Counted from the stretch's first letter, positions 27,940 to 37,962 are shown. The stretch is DNA of 64,000 bases from Spirosoma endophyticum (GCF_900112365.1 NZ_FOLQ01000001.1:992001-1056000); one strand, 5' to 3'. Made by a program: numbers and translations. The notes: generated from the letters alone by a model not told the origin.

Positions 27940-28275
27940 CTACATCACCAACTCAACTGACGGGTCCCATAGTAATGTTTTGAAGTCAACAACACGGTCG
28001 CTGTCAACCCGAACGCCTTCGTCTTCGAGCAACCGTTGCATCACATTCGGCTCACCGAAAAAATGCTTGCCCGTCAACAGCCCAACACTGTTAACAACCC
28101 GATGTGCGGGTATATCGGGTCGATTATGGCAGCCGTTCATGGCCCACCCCACCATTCGGGCACCCGCCCGCAGACTCAGGTAGCGGGCAATGGCGCCATA
28201 GTTCGTAACACGCCCTTTTGGAATCAGGCGTACAACTTCGTAGACCTCCTCAAAATAATCGCGTTGTTCGGGCAT
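27940..28275 (-). CDS. Alkyltransferase-like (ATL) DNA-binding protein of the MGMT family
   Basis: A 111-residue MGMT C-domain: VYEVVRLIPKGRVTNYGAIAR is the DNA-binding helix region and GARMVGWAMNGCHN carries the arginine finger. At the active site the usual PCHRV is PAHRV (Ala57), so it cannot accept an alkyl group. Such ATL proteins bind O6-alkylguanine and hand it to nucleotide-excision repair. Its start overlaps the stop of the DUF3109 gene by one base (TAATG), so the two are co-translated. Confidence 0.9.
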   Translation of the reverse strand: MPEQRDYFEEVYEVVRLIPKGRVTNYGAIARYLSLRAGARMVGWAMNGCHNRPDIPAHRVVNSVGLLTGKHFFGEPNVMQRLLEDEGVRVDSDRVVDFKTLLWDPSVELVM

Positions 28276-28850
28276 TACTCAGCGCTGGCAGGGTTTTCAA
28301 TCGCCGTTGTCAGTCGGCTATACCACTCTTCGCCGTAGGCACGGATAAGGGCTTCGCGGACAAACTTATAGATGGGCACGTTCAACTGCTCGCCGAAACT
28401 ACAGGCTGGGCTACAAATGGGCCAGCGGTCATAGTTCAGGGCATGGAACGATTCGTATTTAGTAACCCGAATGGGATAGAGATGGCAGGAAATGGGTTTT
28501 TTCCAGTCAACTTTGCCATCGTTATAGGCCTCTTCAATGCCACACTTCAAAATACCCTTGTCGTTCCAGGTTGCATATACACACTCCCGCCCAGCGACGG
28601 TATTGGTCACAAAGCCGCCCTCGCCATCCGATTCGTACCCTCCTTTCTTTTCAATTACCCGAATTCCTTCGGGCGAAAGGTAGGGTTTTACATCCTCATA
28701 AATCCGGTCAAGAATAGCCGGTTCATCCCCTTCCAGAGGGGCGCCCATATCGCCTTCCACGCAACAGGCCCCTTTGCATTTATCTAAGTTGCAGACGAAG
28801 AATTTTTCAGCAACATCGTCGCTGATACAGGTATTATCAAGCAGAATCAT
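28275..28850 (-). CDS. DUF3109 family cysteine-rich protein
   Basis: A 191-residue protein from the ATG at 28850. The N-terminus has the pattern CNLDKCKGACC, and later cysteines occur in GRECVYATW, ILKCGIEEAY, ISCHLYPIRV and WPICSPACSFG. This set resembles the YkgJ/Fe-S or zinc-binding cysteine clusters of DUF3109. The family is common in Bacteroidota and has no assigned function. It forms an operon with the ATL gene. Confidence 0.88.
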   Translation of the reverse strand: MILLDNTCISDDVAEKFFVCNLDKCKGACCVEGDMGAPLEGDEPAILDRIYEDVKPYLSPEGIRVIEKKGGYESDGEGGFVTNTVAGRECVYATWNDKGILKCGIEEAYNDGKVDWKKPISCHLYPIRVTKYESFHALNYDRWPICSPACSFGEQLNVPIYKFVREALIRAYGEEWYSRLTTAIENPASAE

Positions 28851-29098
28851 AGTCGTAAGGCGAATCAATATTCGCCTATCAAAGGTACAACGCTACATGT
28901 AATGCTCTTATACCAGTGGTCGAATTATTGATTTGTGGGAGATAACCACCGTTTAGCAATTAGAGCATTTCATAACTTAGAAGCAGCTAACCCCACTGTC
29001 AGATTCCGCCGTTTATTTCCTGCAAATTAAAGATACTTACCTTATATTTTTAGGTTATATAATTTTTGTAAACTGAATTTGTATATAACATACAGGCG

Positions 29099-31375
29099 CT
29101 AGGGAAACATAATGGCTCCCTTCACAATAAAATCACTGCTTACTTCGCATACAGCAGTAATAGTAATGGGTTCCCCTGTTCCACTTCCTGCTACAGTTGG
29201 GGTAATATTAATCTTGTAAATGTTGGGATCTGATACATCTAGCGATAGAATGGCACCCCTGATATTAATGTAGGCTGGTTCTGTTGTCGTTTGATCAAGA
29301 ATGGTCATGGTACTTTGAGAGGTACTTTTTGTACCAAGATATTGCTGTGCCATACTGATTGTACCTCTGAATCTTGCCATAGCCTGAGCACCAGACCCGT
29401 AAGTGCCAGCCTTAATTATACCTTCAACGGTAACACTATAGACGCCTGCTCTAGCTCCTATATTCTGGTTATTAGTGGTTCGCCACCTAGCTACTGTAGC
29501 TGTTATTGGTGTTCCTGCAGTACCCGCTGATACGGGGTTGAGAAACAACTGCTTGGAGATACCACTCTCAACCTTGAAAGGATAAGCCGTCCTGAAAACA
29601 CTATTATCCGTATTTGAAAACAGATTTGTACTAATGACAAAGTTATTGTCTGACCACTGGGGAGAAATAATCTCGCTATTAGATACAATCGCTGTTGGGT
29701 AATTTGGATTATTGGGCTGCCCATTATCATACAATAAATATCGACTGCCTATTTCGGCTGGGCCATTTCCAAAAGTAATATTGACTTTACATCCTTGCAA
29801 CTGGCCTCCTTGACTTAAATCAATTACAGGATGCCGTGTAGTACCTGCCGGAAAGGATGATCCGGCGTTTTCTTGATTAGCAACAACGCCATTAATTGTA
29901 GAATTAATTAATGGGCTTTTTACGCGCAATAATTGAGCAAACGACTCAACAGTACCATTAATAGTTAAGTTATAGGTTACTGGTCCAGTGACTAGGATTG
30001 CAGATTCGTTAGTGCCGCCTGTGCTTGAAATACGACTAAGATATCCATGAAAGTTAAACGAGTTCGTACCATTCAAGATCAATGCCGGTTGCACTTTACC
30101 ATAGTTAACAATTGAATTCTGACCGATAAAATTCACTACACCCATACTTCCCTGGCCTGTAACGACAGTAGCATAAGACGAACTGACAGTATAAGCTAAA
30201 CTTACATCACTTAAATCATTCTTATAGGAGAAAATACAGCCAATATTAGCTTGAATCCTACAATCCGTAACAGCAAACTCCTCAGCCCGGCAATTCATTA
30301 TACCTATAGTACCAAGTCCATTATTAGCAGACGGTACATCGGCCATAACAATGAAGCAGTTCTTGAGTAAACAGCCCACTCCATTACCAGTAGTTCCAAG
30401 GGCAAATTGTGCTCCAATTGTGCTATAATTAGGTTCACTAGCTATAGATAGAATAAACAAGTTCTCACAACCTGAGGCAAATGAATCCGTAAAATCAAGC
30501 ATAAGACCACCCGTATTGCCTATCAGAGTGGAGTTCATATAACCTCCCCCACTCCCCTTAATTACTATACCCTTGCATTTAGTCAGATCAAGAGTTTTCC
30601 GAATTCTGAAATTTCCTGGTGGAATTAATACTGTCGCAACATTAAAGACATTGCCATACCTATTTACTAAAAATTTGGCATAGTTAATGGCTCGCTGAAT
30701 GGCTGGGGCATCATCGGTAGCGTCACTTTGACCAACAGCTCCAAACCATTTTACATTTACGATGCCATCGTTGATGACGCGCATATAGCGTTGTCCACCG
30801 ACATTCATGATGGTACCAGAAGCAATAATATTTCCATTAGTATCCCGAATACCATTGGGCGATAAAGTATCCTGTGGATTTAAGGGTGTGTTGGCATTTC
30901 GAAATAGACCTTCCTGGCCTGGCTCTTTTAGTATAAAAACATCACCAGGTGCTGTTGTCAACGCTTTTGCTTCACTATATGTATATGCAGGAATAGGGGC
31001 TCCAACGGCTGCCTCGCGAGCGGAAGTAGAGTTTGAGAATTTACTCAAGCGTATCCATTTGCTATCCTCCCAATAATAATACCCTACTGCTACGTTCTGG
31101 GTTTGCCCTGTGTTATTCATTAATAGCCCTGCAGCAGGAAACATAACAGGAGAAGTTGATGAGGTTTGATTCAGAGCCACTTGGGCAGATAAAATGCCTC
31201 GGTAAGGACTGCCAGCCGAAAAAGGCCCATCGCTCACACTTAGGGATGCCGACCGATCAGGAGAATCCGAAGATTGACCTACCCATGTGTGAGCCTGGAC
31301 CTCGTGTGAACTTAGGCCAAAGCAGAATAGACTGAAGCATACTACCTGTAGCAGTAGGGCGATCTTGGTTTTCAT
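29099..31375 (-). CDS. Secreted right-handed beta-helix (pectate lyase-like) protein
   Basis: A signal peptide (MKTKIALLLQVVCFSLFCF to VQA) is followed by an N-terminal region of about 200 residues, then the pectate-lyase-3-type entry segment VNVKWFGAVGQSDATDDAPAIQRAINYA. The helix coils start with VLIPPGNFRIRKTLDLTKCKGIVIKG, and a beta-sandwich-like C-terminal region of about 130 residues ends the protein. It could cleave or bind an exopolysaccharide, or be a surface adhesin. Base composition is clearly AT-richer than the flanking genes. The preceding frameshifted gene overlaps its start by four bases (ATGA). Confidence 0.8.
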   Translation of the reverse strand: MKTKIALLLQVVCFSLFCFGLSSHEVQAHTWVGQSSDSPDRSASLSVSDGPFSAGSPYRGILSAQVALNQTSSTSPVMFPAAGLLMNNTGQTQNVAVGYYYWEDSKWIRLSKFSNSTSAREAAVGAPIPAYTYSEAKALTTAPGDVFILKEPGQEGLFRNANTPLNPQDTLSPNGIRDTNGNIIASGTIMNVGGQRYMRVINDGIVNVKWFGAVGQSDATDDAPAIQRAINYAKFLVNRYGNVFNVATVLIPPGNFRIRKTLDLTKCKGIVIKGSGGGYMNSTLIGNTGGLMLDFTDSFASGCENLFILSIASEPNYSTIGAQFALGTTGNGVGCLLKNCFIVMADVPSANNGLGTIGIMNCRAEEFAVTDCRIQANIGCIFSYKNDLSDVSLAYTVSSSYATVVTGQGSMGVVNFIGQNSIVNYGKVQPALILNGTNSFNFHGYLSRISSTGGTNESAILVTGPVTYNLTINGTVESFAQLLRVKSPLINSTINGVVANQENAGSSFPAGTTRHPVIDLSQGGQLQGCKVNITFGNGPAEIGSRYLLYDNGQPNNPNYPTAIVSNSEIISPQWSDNNFVISTNLFSNTDNSVFRTAYPFKVESGISKQLFLNPVSAGTAGTPITATVARWRTTNNQNIGARAGVYSVTVEGIIKAGTYGSGAQAMARFRGTISMAQQYLGTKSTSQSTMTILDQTTTEPAYINIRGAILSLDVSDPNIYKINITPTVAGSGTGEPITITAVCEVSSDFIVKGAIMFP

Positions 31376-32012
31376 GATTTTTTGAGCAGGTAAAGAGATA
31401 AAGTAGTGTATAATCTATACACTATCCTACTGTCGAACAAAACGCTTGCACAATTTGGCTTTACGCAAGCTCTTGGCATAGTAGGTTCTACCCACTTATC
31501 GGGGCGGATCACTTGCAGTAGGCGTCGTAATGATATTGTTTTAACTAGACCATTTCTATTAAATCCTAATGAATTATCTATGAATATACCTGCCGCTAAT
31601 GAAAATTTGCTGGCACTACTCAGTCTAAGATTATTAAACGCAGGCTGTCTCACTCTATGACCGCCATTTCTAAATAGGCGTTCCTTTGTCTCTGTTCGCA
31701 AGTAGAGACGATTTGAATTTGATCCTTGGGCGCCATAGCCAAAACAGTCTATACTATCAATACTATTATAGTTTCGGATCCCATTTTCGGCGACATAGAA
31801 TTGAGCTATGCGTTCGAAACTGCTATAAATACCAAAAGCGATGTTCATATTGGGTGTATATTTGAAAACCTCTATGGCAGATCGCTAAATACCCCTGTGG
31901 CACCTGAAATACCTAGTATAATAGCTGAATTATTGAAGACACTCTGGCTGTGTACTATATAACCGGACACGACTCTATAAAAAAGTAATGCTACTAAATG
32001 AAGCTTTTTCAT
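31372..32012 (-). pseudogene. Frameshifted gene for a secreted protein
   Basis: An ATG at 32012 starts a signal-peptide-like reading frame (MKKLHLVALLFYRVVSGY, then IVHSQ and GISGATGVFSDLP) that stops at 31872-31874 after 46 codons. A second open frame, offset by two bases, takes over near 31877 and runs 160-170 codons to a TGA at 31372-31374 overlapping the start of the beta-helix gene. The overlap suggests the two were once co-translated. I do not recognise the protein; segments such as NMNIAFGIYSSFERIA look like an outer-membrane or adhesin-type protein. A sequencing error in an AT-rich region would give the same picture. Confidence 0.4.
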
Positions 32013-33022
32013 ATATCTAAACAAAACATTTAAGGCAATACTTTTTGCCAGTACGTTATATAAATTTCATCTCTTTTTATTGTTACTACATATTCATATA
32101 TTTAAATTTAAAGTACTAATTTGTAATTTCCAAACACTTATATACGATATATTAACATTATCTCCCTAAAAGGCTATATTAAATGCAATATATAATACAT
32201 TTAATAAATACAATAGTAAATCAAAGCATCTGATTAAAAATAGAATAAAGACTTGCAAAATATACTATCAGCTTATTTTAGAAATGCCTCCAAACTCATC
32301 CCTTTCATAGCTGACCGCTCCGGCGGCTTGGTGATTCTGCATGGAAATTTATTGCACAATCCTGATCGACCAGCCAAAGTGCAACTATTTCATATACAGC
32401 ACTCTAACCTCATATGTATCACAAATACAAGAGGTCAATGATTACAAACAGACTAATAACTTATCCCTCTTGCCGCTATGTCATTACAATTTCCCTTCGA
32501 TTGTCTTGATAAGAAGGCACAACAATGGCCCTGCACTGGGAAGAAGCTTTATATAACTTACGGCGAACGTAGATGTAAGATAGCTGATTGAGAAGCTTCG
32601 TCTAATGTGGTGTAGTTGACACTTAAAAGCTGTTCAGATAGCTCAGCAAGGCCTCAAAGTAATGGGTTGGTCATCGCATCGGTCCCTTCCGTTATTGTAA
32701 TTAGGGACGCAAATAGATATCCCTCCCGATGAATTTGATGAAGCCAGAGTAAATTCGTTACCGAACTCTACTCCCACGAACGGCCCCTCAATCACCACTA
32801 GTCATCATTTCATTCTTGTCCATAATATTTCTGGACGGGCAAAAGCCCCCCGTGCTGCCCTTTTAATGAGCTACTCCTAAACTAGTCTGTTTTGTAGCAA
32901 TACTCATGAGAAAATCTCCTGGTCTTTGTAGTTGTCAAACTACAAAGACCAGGAGATTTTCGTTTTTCAGTCAAACCAAAAATTCGGAATGACTCATGTT
33001 GACACAGAATAAAAGTCAGGGG
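32013..33022. other. About 1 kb without genes, strongly AT-rich in its first third
   Basis: No credible gene was found on either strand. Positions about 32013-32280 are very AT-rich and could hold promoters for the minus-strand secreted-protein genes. The rest has normal composition and looks like decayed sequence. No transposase fragment was recognised. The only strong structure is the perfect inverted repeat at 32910-32961. Confidence 0.6.
32910..32961. terminator. Perfect 24-bp inverted repeat, probable terminator
   Basis: Arms 32910-32933 and 32938-32961 are perfect complements with a 4-nt loop. The arms end GAAAA/TTTTC and a short T-run follows on the plus strand. It lies 62 nt beyond the stop of the MltD-like gene and most likely ends that minus-strand transcript. 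Confidence 0.75.
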
Positions 33023-35512
33023 CTACGGCTCTACAACCCGTATCTTTTGACCTTCCCGTACGTAGGCAGTACCTAATTTATTCCACTCCTGAAGCTGCTC
33101 GACGCTTACACCATACATTTTAGAAATACGGAACAGGTTTTCGCCTTTAGCAACGGTATGAGACGTAACGCCTGATTGCCCAGTTGGAGTCGACGCTGTT
33201 TTTGCGGGAGTTGGCTCCTCCATTTTAGGCGATACTTTTTCCACCTTAGTTGCCGTTTGTTCCGTTTTAACAGCATTGCTACCACCAGCTTTAACCTTCA
33301 GCTTCTGACCAGCTTCCAGCTTGTTTTCCAACGTACGATTATTCATTTCCAGTAATTCGCTAAGCGTCAGGTCATATTGCCGGGCAATGCCATAATACGT
33401 TTCGCCCTTTCCAACTACGTGGGTCGTAACCGAGCGATCAGCCGCGGTCGTTGTCGGAGATGATGCAGGCGTTTCCAGTTTCTTTTCTGGTTTCTTCTCT
33501 GGCATTGGTGTAACCGTTGTTACGTATTTCTTTTCGGGCACCGTTACTTCCGGCGCTGCCGAACGTGTTTCAGTCTTAACAACATCAGCTTTAGGAACAG
33601 CGGGTGTCGATGGCCGAACTACTGTCTTCGTGTCTACAGCCGTTATTGAACCATCTGCCTGTTGCTCAAGCGGCCCCGTATAATTGCCCGTTTGAGCAGG
33701 GGCTGTTTTTTTCGCTGTCGGAGTCCGGTTATAGGCGTTTATTTCTTCCCTCGTTGCCGAAGAACCCGCGGGCCGCCATCCATCTTCAGCTGAGGTTGCT
33801 GACCCAGCGGCTTTGTTGCGCTCGGGGGTTGTAGCCACTGGAACCGTCTTCGTTGTTCCGTCCGCGTCAGCAGATCTGACGATCACAACACGCTGCGATC
33901 CCTCATTATTCCCCGACGTATTCGTCGTGACAGGAGCCGGGCGGCTGGTGGATACGGACGTAGGCTGTGGTACGGACGGTTGCGCAGGCGCTGGCGCCGA
34001 CGTGCCATCATTGGTCGAAATACCACCATCTACCAGTTTGGGCTGATAACGTTTCCGCTCCGATGCACTGCGCGGTATAGCATCACTACCACTGACAGGC
34101 TTGGACGTAGTGCCGGCACTACGTTCAGTGGGTGAATTTGCCGCAACTTCCTGCCGGGTTGGTGGCAATGGTGTCTGATCATAAACGGGTGGCGTTGGGG
34201 AGTTAATAATCTCAACGGGCTTGTTGCCAGGCCGACGTTCACGGAGCCACATGACGCGGCCGGTTTCCAGTTGCTGGCCTCGTTCTATGCGGTTATAACG
34301 TAGCAATTTCTTGAGCCGCAGGGCGTAACGCTGCGAAATACTCCGGGACGTTTCCGATTCGCGAACGGTGTGAAATGGAACAAGCGCCTTTTTCCGTTTC
34401 TTGGACAGGTAGTAAATGTCATTAACGATGATCGGGTCGGATTCGTCCAGATCGTTATACCGTAAAAAGCTCGACAAACTGATTTTTGCTTTGCGAGCCA
34501 GGGTTCCCGCATTATCGCCAATCTGCGCCTGAATGCCCGGCAACCCATTTATTTCGTACAAAATCGGCTCGTTCTTACTCCCCGATCCTGTCGTTACCCG
34601 ACGTAGCACCGGAAAACCAACATCACTCTGGGCTACATCAGCCGCATTCTTACCACTGGTTTCACCAATTTTCTGCCGAACATCGTTGATCTGATTGCTC
34701 ACGACTGGCACGGCCATTACGTAGATCTTATCGGTTGGAACGGCGTCACCTAGTACCCAACGATTGTATTTACGGAGTTCAAATTCATCGACGCCTAACT
34801 CGTCGGCAATGGCTCGCATACTTTTGCCACTTCCTTTCTGGTATTCGATCAACGCAAAACGGTTGCTCGTCTGGTGGAATTTCAGCGCATTTTCAATGGC
34901 AATTTTATGGGCAAAGAAGCGTAGAATATACCGGTCAGTACGTCCATCAAGGGCTATTTCACGGGCATATGACCAGTCGGGCGGAATCAATTTGGAAATA
35001 CCCCCCGCCCCGAGGTAATAGGAATAAAGCGAGGCAACCCAGTTATTGAACTGAACATTGTTCTTTTTCAGGTACTTAGCGGCACCGCGTGTCGACGCGG
35101 TGATGCTTTTCCGCTCGTCAATTTCGTCATCAACGCGCAAACCATAATCGGTTGCGGTCTCCCGTTTAAACTGCCAGTAACCTACTGCTGTAGAGGTCGA
35201 TACGGCATCGGGCGTCAGTGAGCTTTCCTGAACGGCGAGGTATTTAAAATCCGTTGGTACGTTTTCGCTAATCAGAATTGACTCAATCATCGGAAAATAC
35301 AGCACCACCCGATCGAGCTTAGCCATCCAGTACTGCTTGTTAGAAAACAGGGCGTTAACATCCTGCTGCACCAGACGTCGGGCATCGGGGTCGAGCTGTA
35401 CTGAAATGTCGGCAAAGGTCACTCGCTCCGGCACGACTGGCGTATTTTGCGCCGAGGCTACGAACCCCGCGAGAAGAAATAGGAGAAGGAATGAATAGGT
35501 TTGTTTTTTCAT
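33023..35512 (-). CDS. MltD-like lytic transglycosylase with multiple LysM domains
   Basis: A signal peptide (MKKQTYSFLLLFLLAGFVASAQ) precedes an SLT domain; LKYLAVQESSLTPDAVSTSTAVGYWQF contains the catalytic glutamate at about residue 92, followed by AAKYLKK and LYSYYLGAGGI. Several weaker LysM-like repeats follow (LGVDEFELRKYNRW, YALRLKKLLRYN), then a long Pro/Ser/Thr-rich linker, then two canonical LysM domains (GKGETYYGIARQYDLTLSELLEMN and AKGENLFRISKMYGVSVEQLQEWN). It cleaves peptidoglycan glycan strands at the cell wall. The O-methyltransferase gene lies 39 bp upstream, on the same strand. Confidence 0.92.
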   Translation of the reverse strand: MKKQTYSFLLLFLLAGFVASAQNTPVVPERVTFADISVQLDPDARRLVQQDVNALFSNKQYWMAKLDRVVLYFPMIESILISENVPTDFKYLAVQESSLTPDAVSTSTAVGYWQFKRETATDYGLRVDDEIDERKSITASTRGAAKYLKKNNVQFNNWVASLYSYYLGAGGISKLIPPDWSYAREIALDGRTDRYILRFFAHKIAIENALKFHQTSNRFALIEYQKGSGKSMRAIADELGVDEFELRKYNRWVLGDAVPTDKIYVMAVPVVSNQINDVRQKIGETSGKNAADVAQSDVGFPVLRRVTTGSGSKNEPILYEINGLPGIQAQIGDNAGTLARKAKISLSSFLRYNDLDESDPIIVNDIYYLSKKRKKALVPFHTVRESETSRSISQRYALRLKKLLRYNRIERGQQLETGRVMWLRERRPGNKPVEIINSPTPPVYDQTPLPPTRQEVAANSPTERSAGTTSKPVSGSDAIPRSASERKRYQPKLVDGGISTNDGTSAPAPAQPSVPQPTSVSTSRPAPVTTNTSGNNEGSQRVVIVRSADADGTTKTVPVATTPERNKAAGSATSAEDGWRPAGSSATREEINAYNRTPTAKKTAPAQTGNYTGPLEQQADGSITAVDTKTVVRPSTPAVPKADVVKTETRSAAPEVTVPEKKYVTTVTPMPEKKPEKKLETPASSPTTTAADRSVTTHVVGKGETYYGIARQYDLTLSELLEMNNRTLENKLEAGQKLKVKAGGSNAVKTEQTATKVEKVSPKMEEPTPAKTASTPTGQSGVTSHTVAKGENLFRISKMYGVSVEQLQEWNKLGTAYVREGQKIRVVEP

Positions 35513-35551
35513 AGATTGGCCCGCTCAGGCGGCTCATTTCATTACTCGTAC

Positions 35552-36193
35552 TTATAATTTTCGTATCACCATTATCCCGTCACGCACGGGCAGCAGCACA
35601 TTTTCCACACGCACATCATCCTGAATTTTCTGGTTAAACGCCAGCACAGCCGCCGTATCCTGATCCGATGGATTCAGCGGCTCAGCAACTTTTCCGCTCC
35701 ATAAAACATTATCGGCCAAGATGAAACCACCTGGCCGCAGTTTGTCAAAAATCAGGTCAAAATACAGGGAATTATTGCGTTTATCGGCGTCGATGAACAC
35801 CAAATCAAACGTTTCATTTAAGGCAGGCAGTATATCGGCGGCCAGACCGATCTGAAAATTGATCTTGTTTTCGAAGGGGGATTGCCGCCAGTAAGACCGG
35901 GCAAAATCTTCGAGTTCTTCATTGTGGTCAATGGTAATAAGCTGGCCATCGTCCGTCAGCCCTTCGGCCAGGCAAAGTGCCGAATAACCCGTATAAGTGC
36001 CAATTTCTAAAATCCGCCGGGGCCGAATCATGCAGGAGATCATCGACAGTAATCGGCCCTGCATATGCCCTGACAGCATCCGGGGGGCCATGACCCTGGC
36101 ACGGGTATTTCGATTGAGCTGATGCAACAGCGTACTCTCGGGCGAGGTATAGGCTTCAGCGTAAGTGGTTATGTTTTGGGGCAGAAAATCCAT
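35552..36193 (-). CDS. SAM-dependent O-methyltransferase (caffeoyl-CoA OMT type)
   Basis: A 213-residue class I methyltransferase. ILEIGTYTGYSALCLAEGL is the SAM-binding motif I, LITIDHNEELEDFAR motif II, and DLVFIDADKRNN carries the metal-binding acidic residues; GGFILADNVLWSG completes the pattern. It methylates hydroxyls, typically of catechols, with a divalent metal. It lies in a minus-strand run with dtd and the MltD-like gene; the physiological acceptor is unknown. Confidence 0.92.
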   Translation of the reverse strand: MDFLPQNITTYAEAYTSPESTLLHQLNRNTRARVMAPRMLSGHMQGRLLSMISCMIRPRRILEIGTYTGYSALCLAEGLTDDGQLITIDHNEELEDFARSYWRQSPFENKINFQIGLAADILPALNETFDLVFIDADKRNNSLYFDLIFDKLRPGGFILADNVLWSGKVAEPLNPSDQDTAAVLAFNQKIQDDVRVENVLLPVRDGIMVIRKL

Positions 36194-36278
36194 TCGGCTA
36201 GTAACCTGTGCGCTATTCTATTACTGCTGATTTCAGTAAAAGTAACGGATAGCGACAATAAATCAGTAATCTATTGTA

Positions 36279-36731
36279 CTAAATCCGGTTTTTTGAGTCA
36301 ATTAATATGGTTACAGGACCATCATTCAGTAACATAACCTTCATATCGGCCCCAAATTCTCCGGTCTGGATGGGTTTTCCTAAATCCATTGCTAGTTGTG
36401 CAATCATGGCTTCGTAAAGTGGAATTGCTACGTCGGGCCGGGCGGCTTCAATAAAACTGGGCCGGTTCCCTTTTTTGGTATTGGCGTGAAGTGTGAACTG
36501 GCTAATGAGTAGGATACTCCCACCAACAGCCGCTAAATCGAGGTTCATTTTCCCATCAGCATCGCTGAAAATCCGCATCCCGACAATTTTCTTGCTGAGC
36601 CAGTCAACATCCTCCCGGGTGTCAGTATGGGTAATACCAAGCAGAATCAGAAAACCCGTGTCAATCCGGCCCTTAACTTGATTATCAATGGTAATAGAAG
36701 CTTGAGAAACGCGCTGAATAACGGCAATCAT
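36279..36731 (-). CDS. dtd: D-aminoacyl-tRNA deacylase
   Basis: It hydrolyses D-aminoacyl-tRNAs, and glycyl-tRNA(Ala), to protect translation. The length of 150 residues and MIAVIQRVSQASI at the start are typical. SQFTL (active-site Ser-Gln motif) and NDGPVTILID (the cross-subunit Gly-cisPro motif, usually NxGPVT) are both present. An intrinsic terminator immediately upstream separates it from the serine hydrolase gene. Confidence 0.96.
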   Translation of the reverse strand: MIAVIQRVSQASITIDNQVKGRIDTGFLILLGITHTDTREDVDWLSKKIVGMRIFSDADGKMNLDLAAVGGSILLISQFTLHANTKKGNRPSFIEAARPDVAIPLYEAMIAQLAMDLGKPIQTGEFGADMKVMLLNDGPVTILIDSKNRI

Positions 36732-36740
36732 ACTGAAAAT

Positions 36741-36774
36741 AAAATAGCCCTACGCCGAAGGCGGCAGTAGGGCT
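36741..36774 (-). terminator. Rho-independent terminator of the serine hydrolase gene
   Basis: An 8-bp outer stem (36746-36753 with 36767-36774) and an inner GCCGAAGGCGGC stem are followed, on the minus strand, by ATTTTATTTT. It lies between the serine hydrolase gene and dtd. Confidence 0.85.
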
Positions 36775-36805
36775 GGCAAGATAACTAAAACCCAAATACC
36801 TGCTT

Positions 36806-37921
36806 CTATTTCTTGCTAACGGCCTTCCTCGTTGCCGGACGCAAATAAAGCAGCGCTATATCCTGAGCGATTGTTGCCGGTTGTGCACTTTCCGCATTCG
36901 TTAAGACAATGACGGAAAGGCCGGATTCAGGGAAACGGGCGTATTCGGACCGAAAGCCGGGCAGTGAGCCCCCGTGATGTACCCGTCGATAGGCCTGTAA
37001 CGTATCAACCGTCCAGCCTAAACCGTACGCATACTTCGTGCTGTCTTTCAGGGTAATGGGTGTCCACATCTCGGTGCGACTTGCCTGCGTCAGAATTTTA
37101 TCGGTATATAAGGAAGCGTCCCATTTCACCAGATCAAGTATAGTTGACAGAAAAGCCCCGCTTGGACGTAGTGCCCGATACCCCTGCGCCCGGTGATAGT
37201 GGGTTTCTTCCCATTCGTACCCATCCACCCGATTCGGGATCACCTCGGTCAGCGTGGTGGTTCGGGTAGTGGTCATATTCAGCGGGGTAAAAACCCGTTG
37301 TTTTAGAAAGGCAGACCAGGGTTGTCCCGATACTTTGCGGATAATATCGGCCAACGCAAAATACCCGACGTTGCAATATTGCCACTTGGTACCAATCGAA
37401 AATTGCAACGGCAAAGGAAACGCCGATTGAACAACAACCGAATCGGGCTGAATTTTGGCAGGATCAAAAGCGGGGGCTTCCCGAATAATGCCGGACGTGT
37501 GCGACAATAAATGCCGTAATGTAATCCCCTGCCAGGTTTGGGGCGCCTGCGGATAGTAGATATGAATATCATCACTGAGTTTGAGTTTTCCCTCCTGTGC
37601 CAGGATCAAAATACCCGTGGCTATGAGTTGTTTACTCACGGACCCAATCGCATAAACACTCTTGTCGGTAGCAGGGGCACTCACTTCTAAATTTGCCATC
37701 CCGTAGCCTTTGGTCAACACCACTTTTCCCTGATGAACCACCGCAATAGAAACCCCTGGAATATGCTTGCTGCTCATGTGCTTGCCAAGAATGGCATCAA
37801 TACTGTCGACAGAAACCTGATTGATGGATTGAGCCGACGACCAGCCGGAGAGCAATAAAAAGCCAACGAGCAGTGGAGAAATGGCCCGGACGTAGCGTTT
37901 TTGCAGATAGGAGAAAGTCAT
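36806..37921 (-). CDS. Secreted serine hydrolase, class C beta-lactamase/penicillin-binding-like
   Basis: From the ATG at 37921 there is a signal peptide (ISPLLVGFLLLSGWSSAQ). The three active-site elements of the family are present: SVSK (Ser-x-x-Lys in YAIGSVSKQLIATG), YCN in WQYCNVGYFALADI, and HHGG in VHHGGSLPGFRSE. Members include AmpC, esterases and D-amino peptidases, so the substrate is open. The upstream-extended ORF (to 38035) overlaps the GNAT gene and lacks a signal. It is part of a minus-strand run with GNAT and mgtE. Confidence 0.9.
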   Translation of the reverse strand: MTFSYLQKRYVRAISPLLVGFLLLSGWSSAQSINQVSVDSIDAILGKHMSSKHIPGVSIAVVHQGKVVLTKGYGMANLEVSAPATDKSVYAIGSVSKQLIATGILILAQEGKLKLSDDIHIYYPQAPQTWQGITLRHLLSHTSGIIREAPAFDPAKIQPDSVVVQSAFPLPLQFSIGTKWQYCNVGYFALADIIRKVSGQPWSAFLKQRVFTPLNMTTTRTTTLTEVIPNRVDGYEWEETHYHRAQGYRALRPSGAFLSTILDLVKWDASLYTDKILTQASRTEMWTPITLKDSTKYAYGLGWTVDTLQAYRRVHHGGSLPGFRSEYARFPESGLSVIVLTNAESAQPATIAQDIALLYLRPATRKAVSKK

Positions 37922-37962
37922 ACAGTTTGTAGAGGAAGTGGTTGATTCAGAAGACATTGATC

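Noticed and set aside
32013-33022. Possible insertion sequence remnant
   Set aside because: No transposase fragment, target duplication or terminal repeat could be recognised; the only inverted repeat is a compact hairpin of terminator type.
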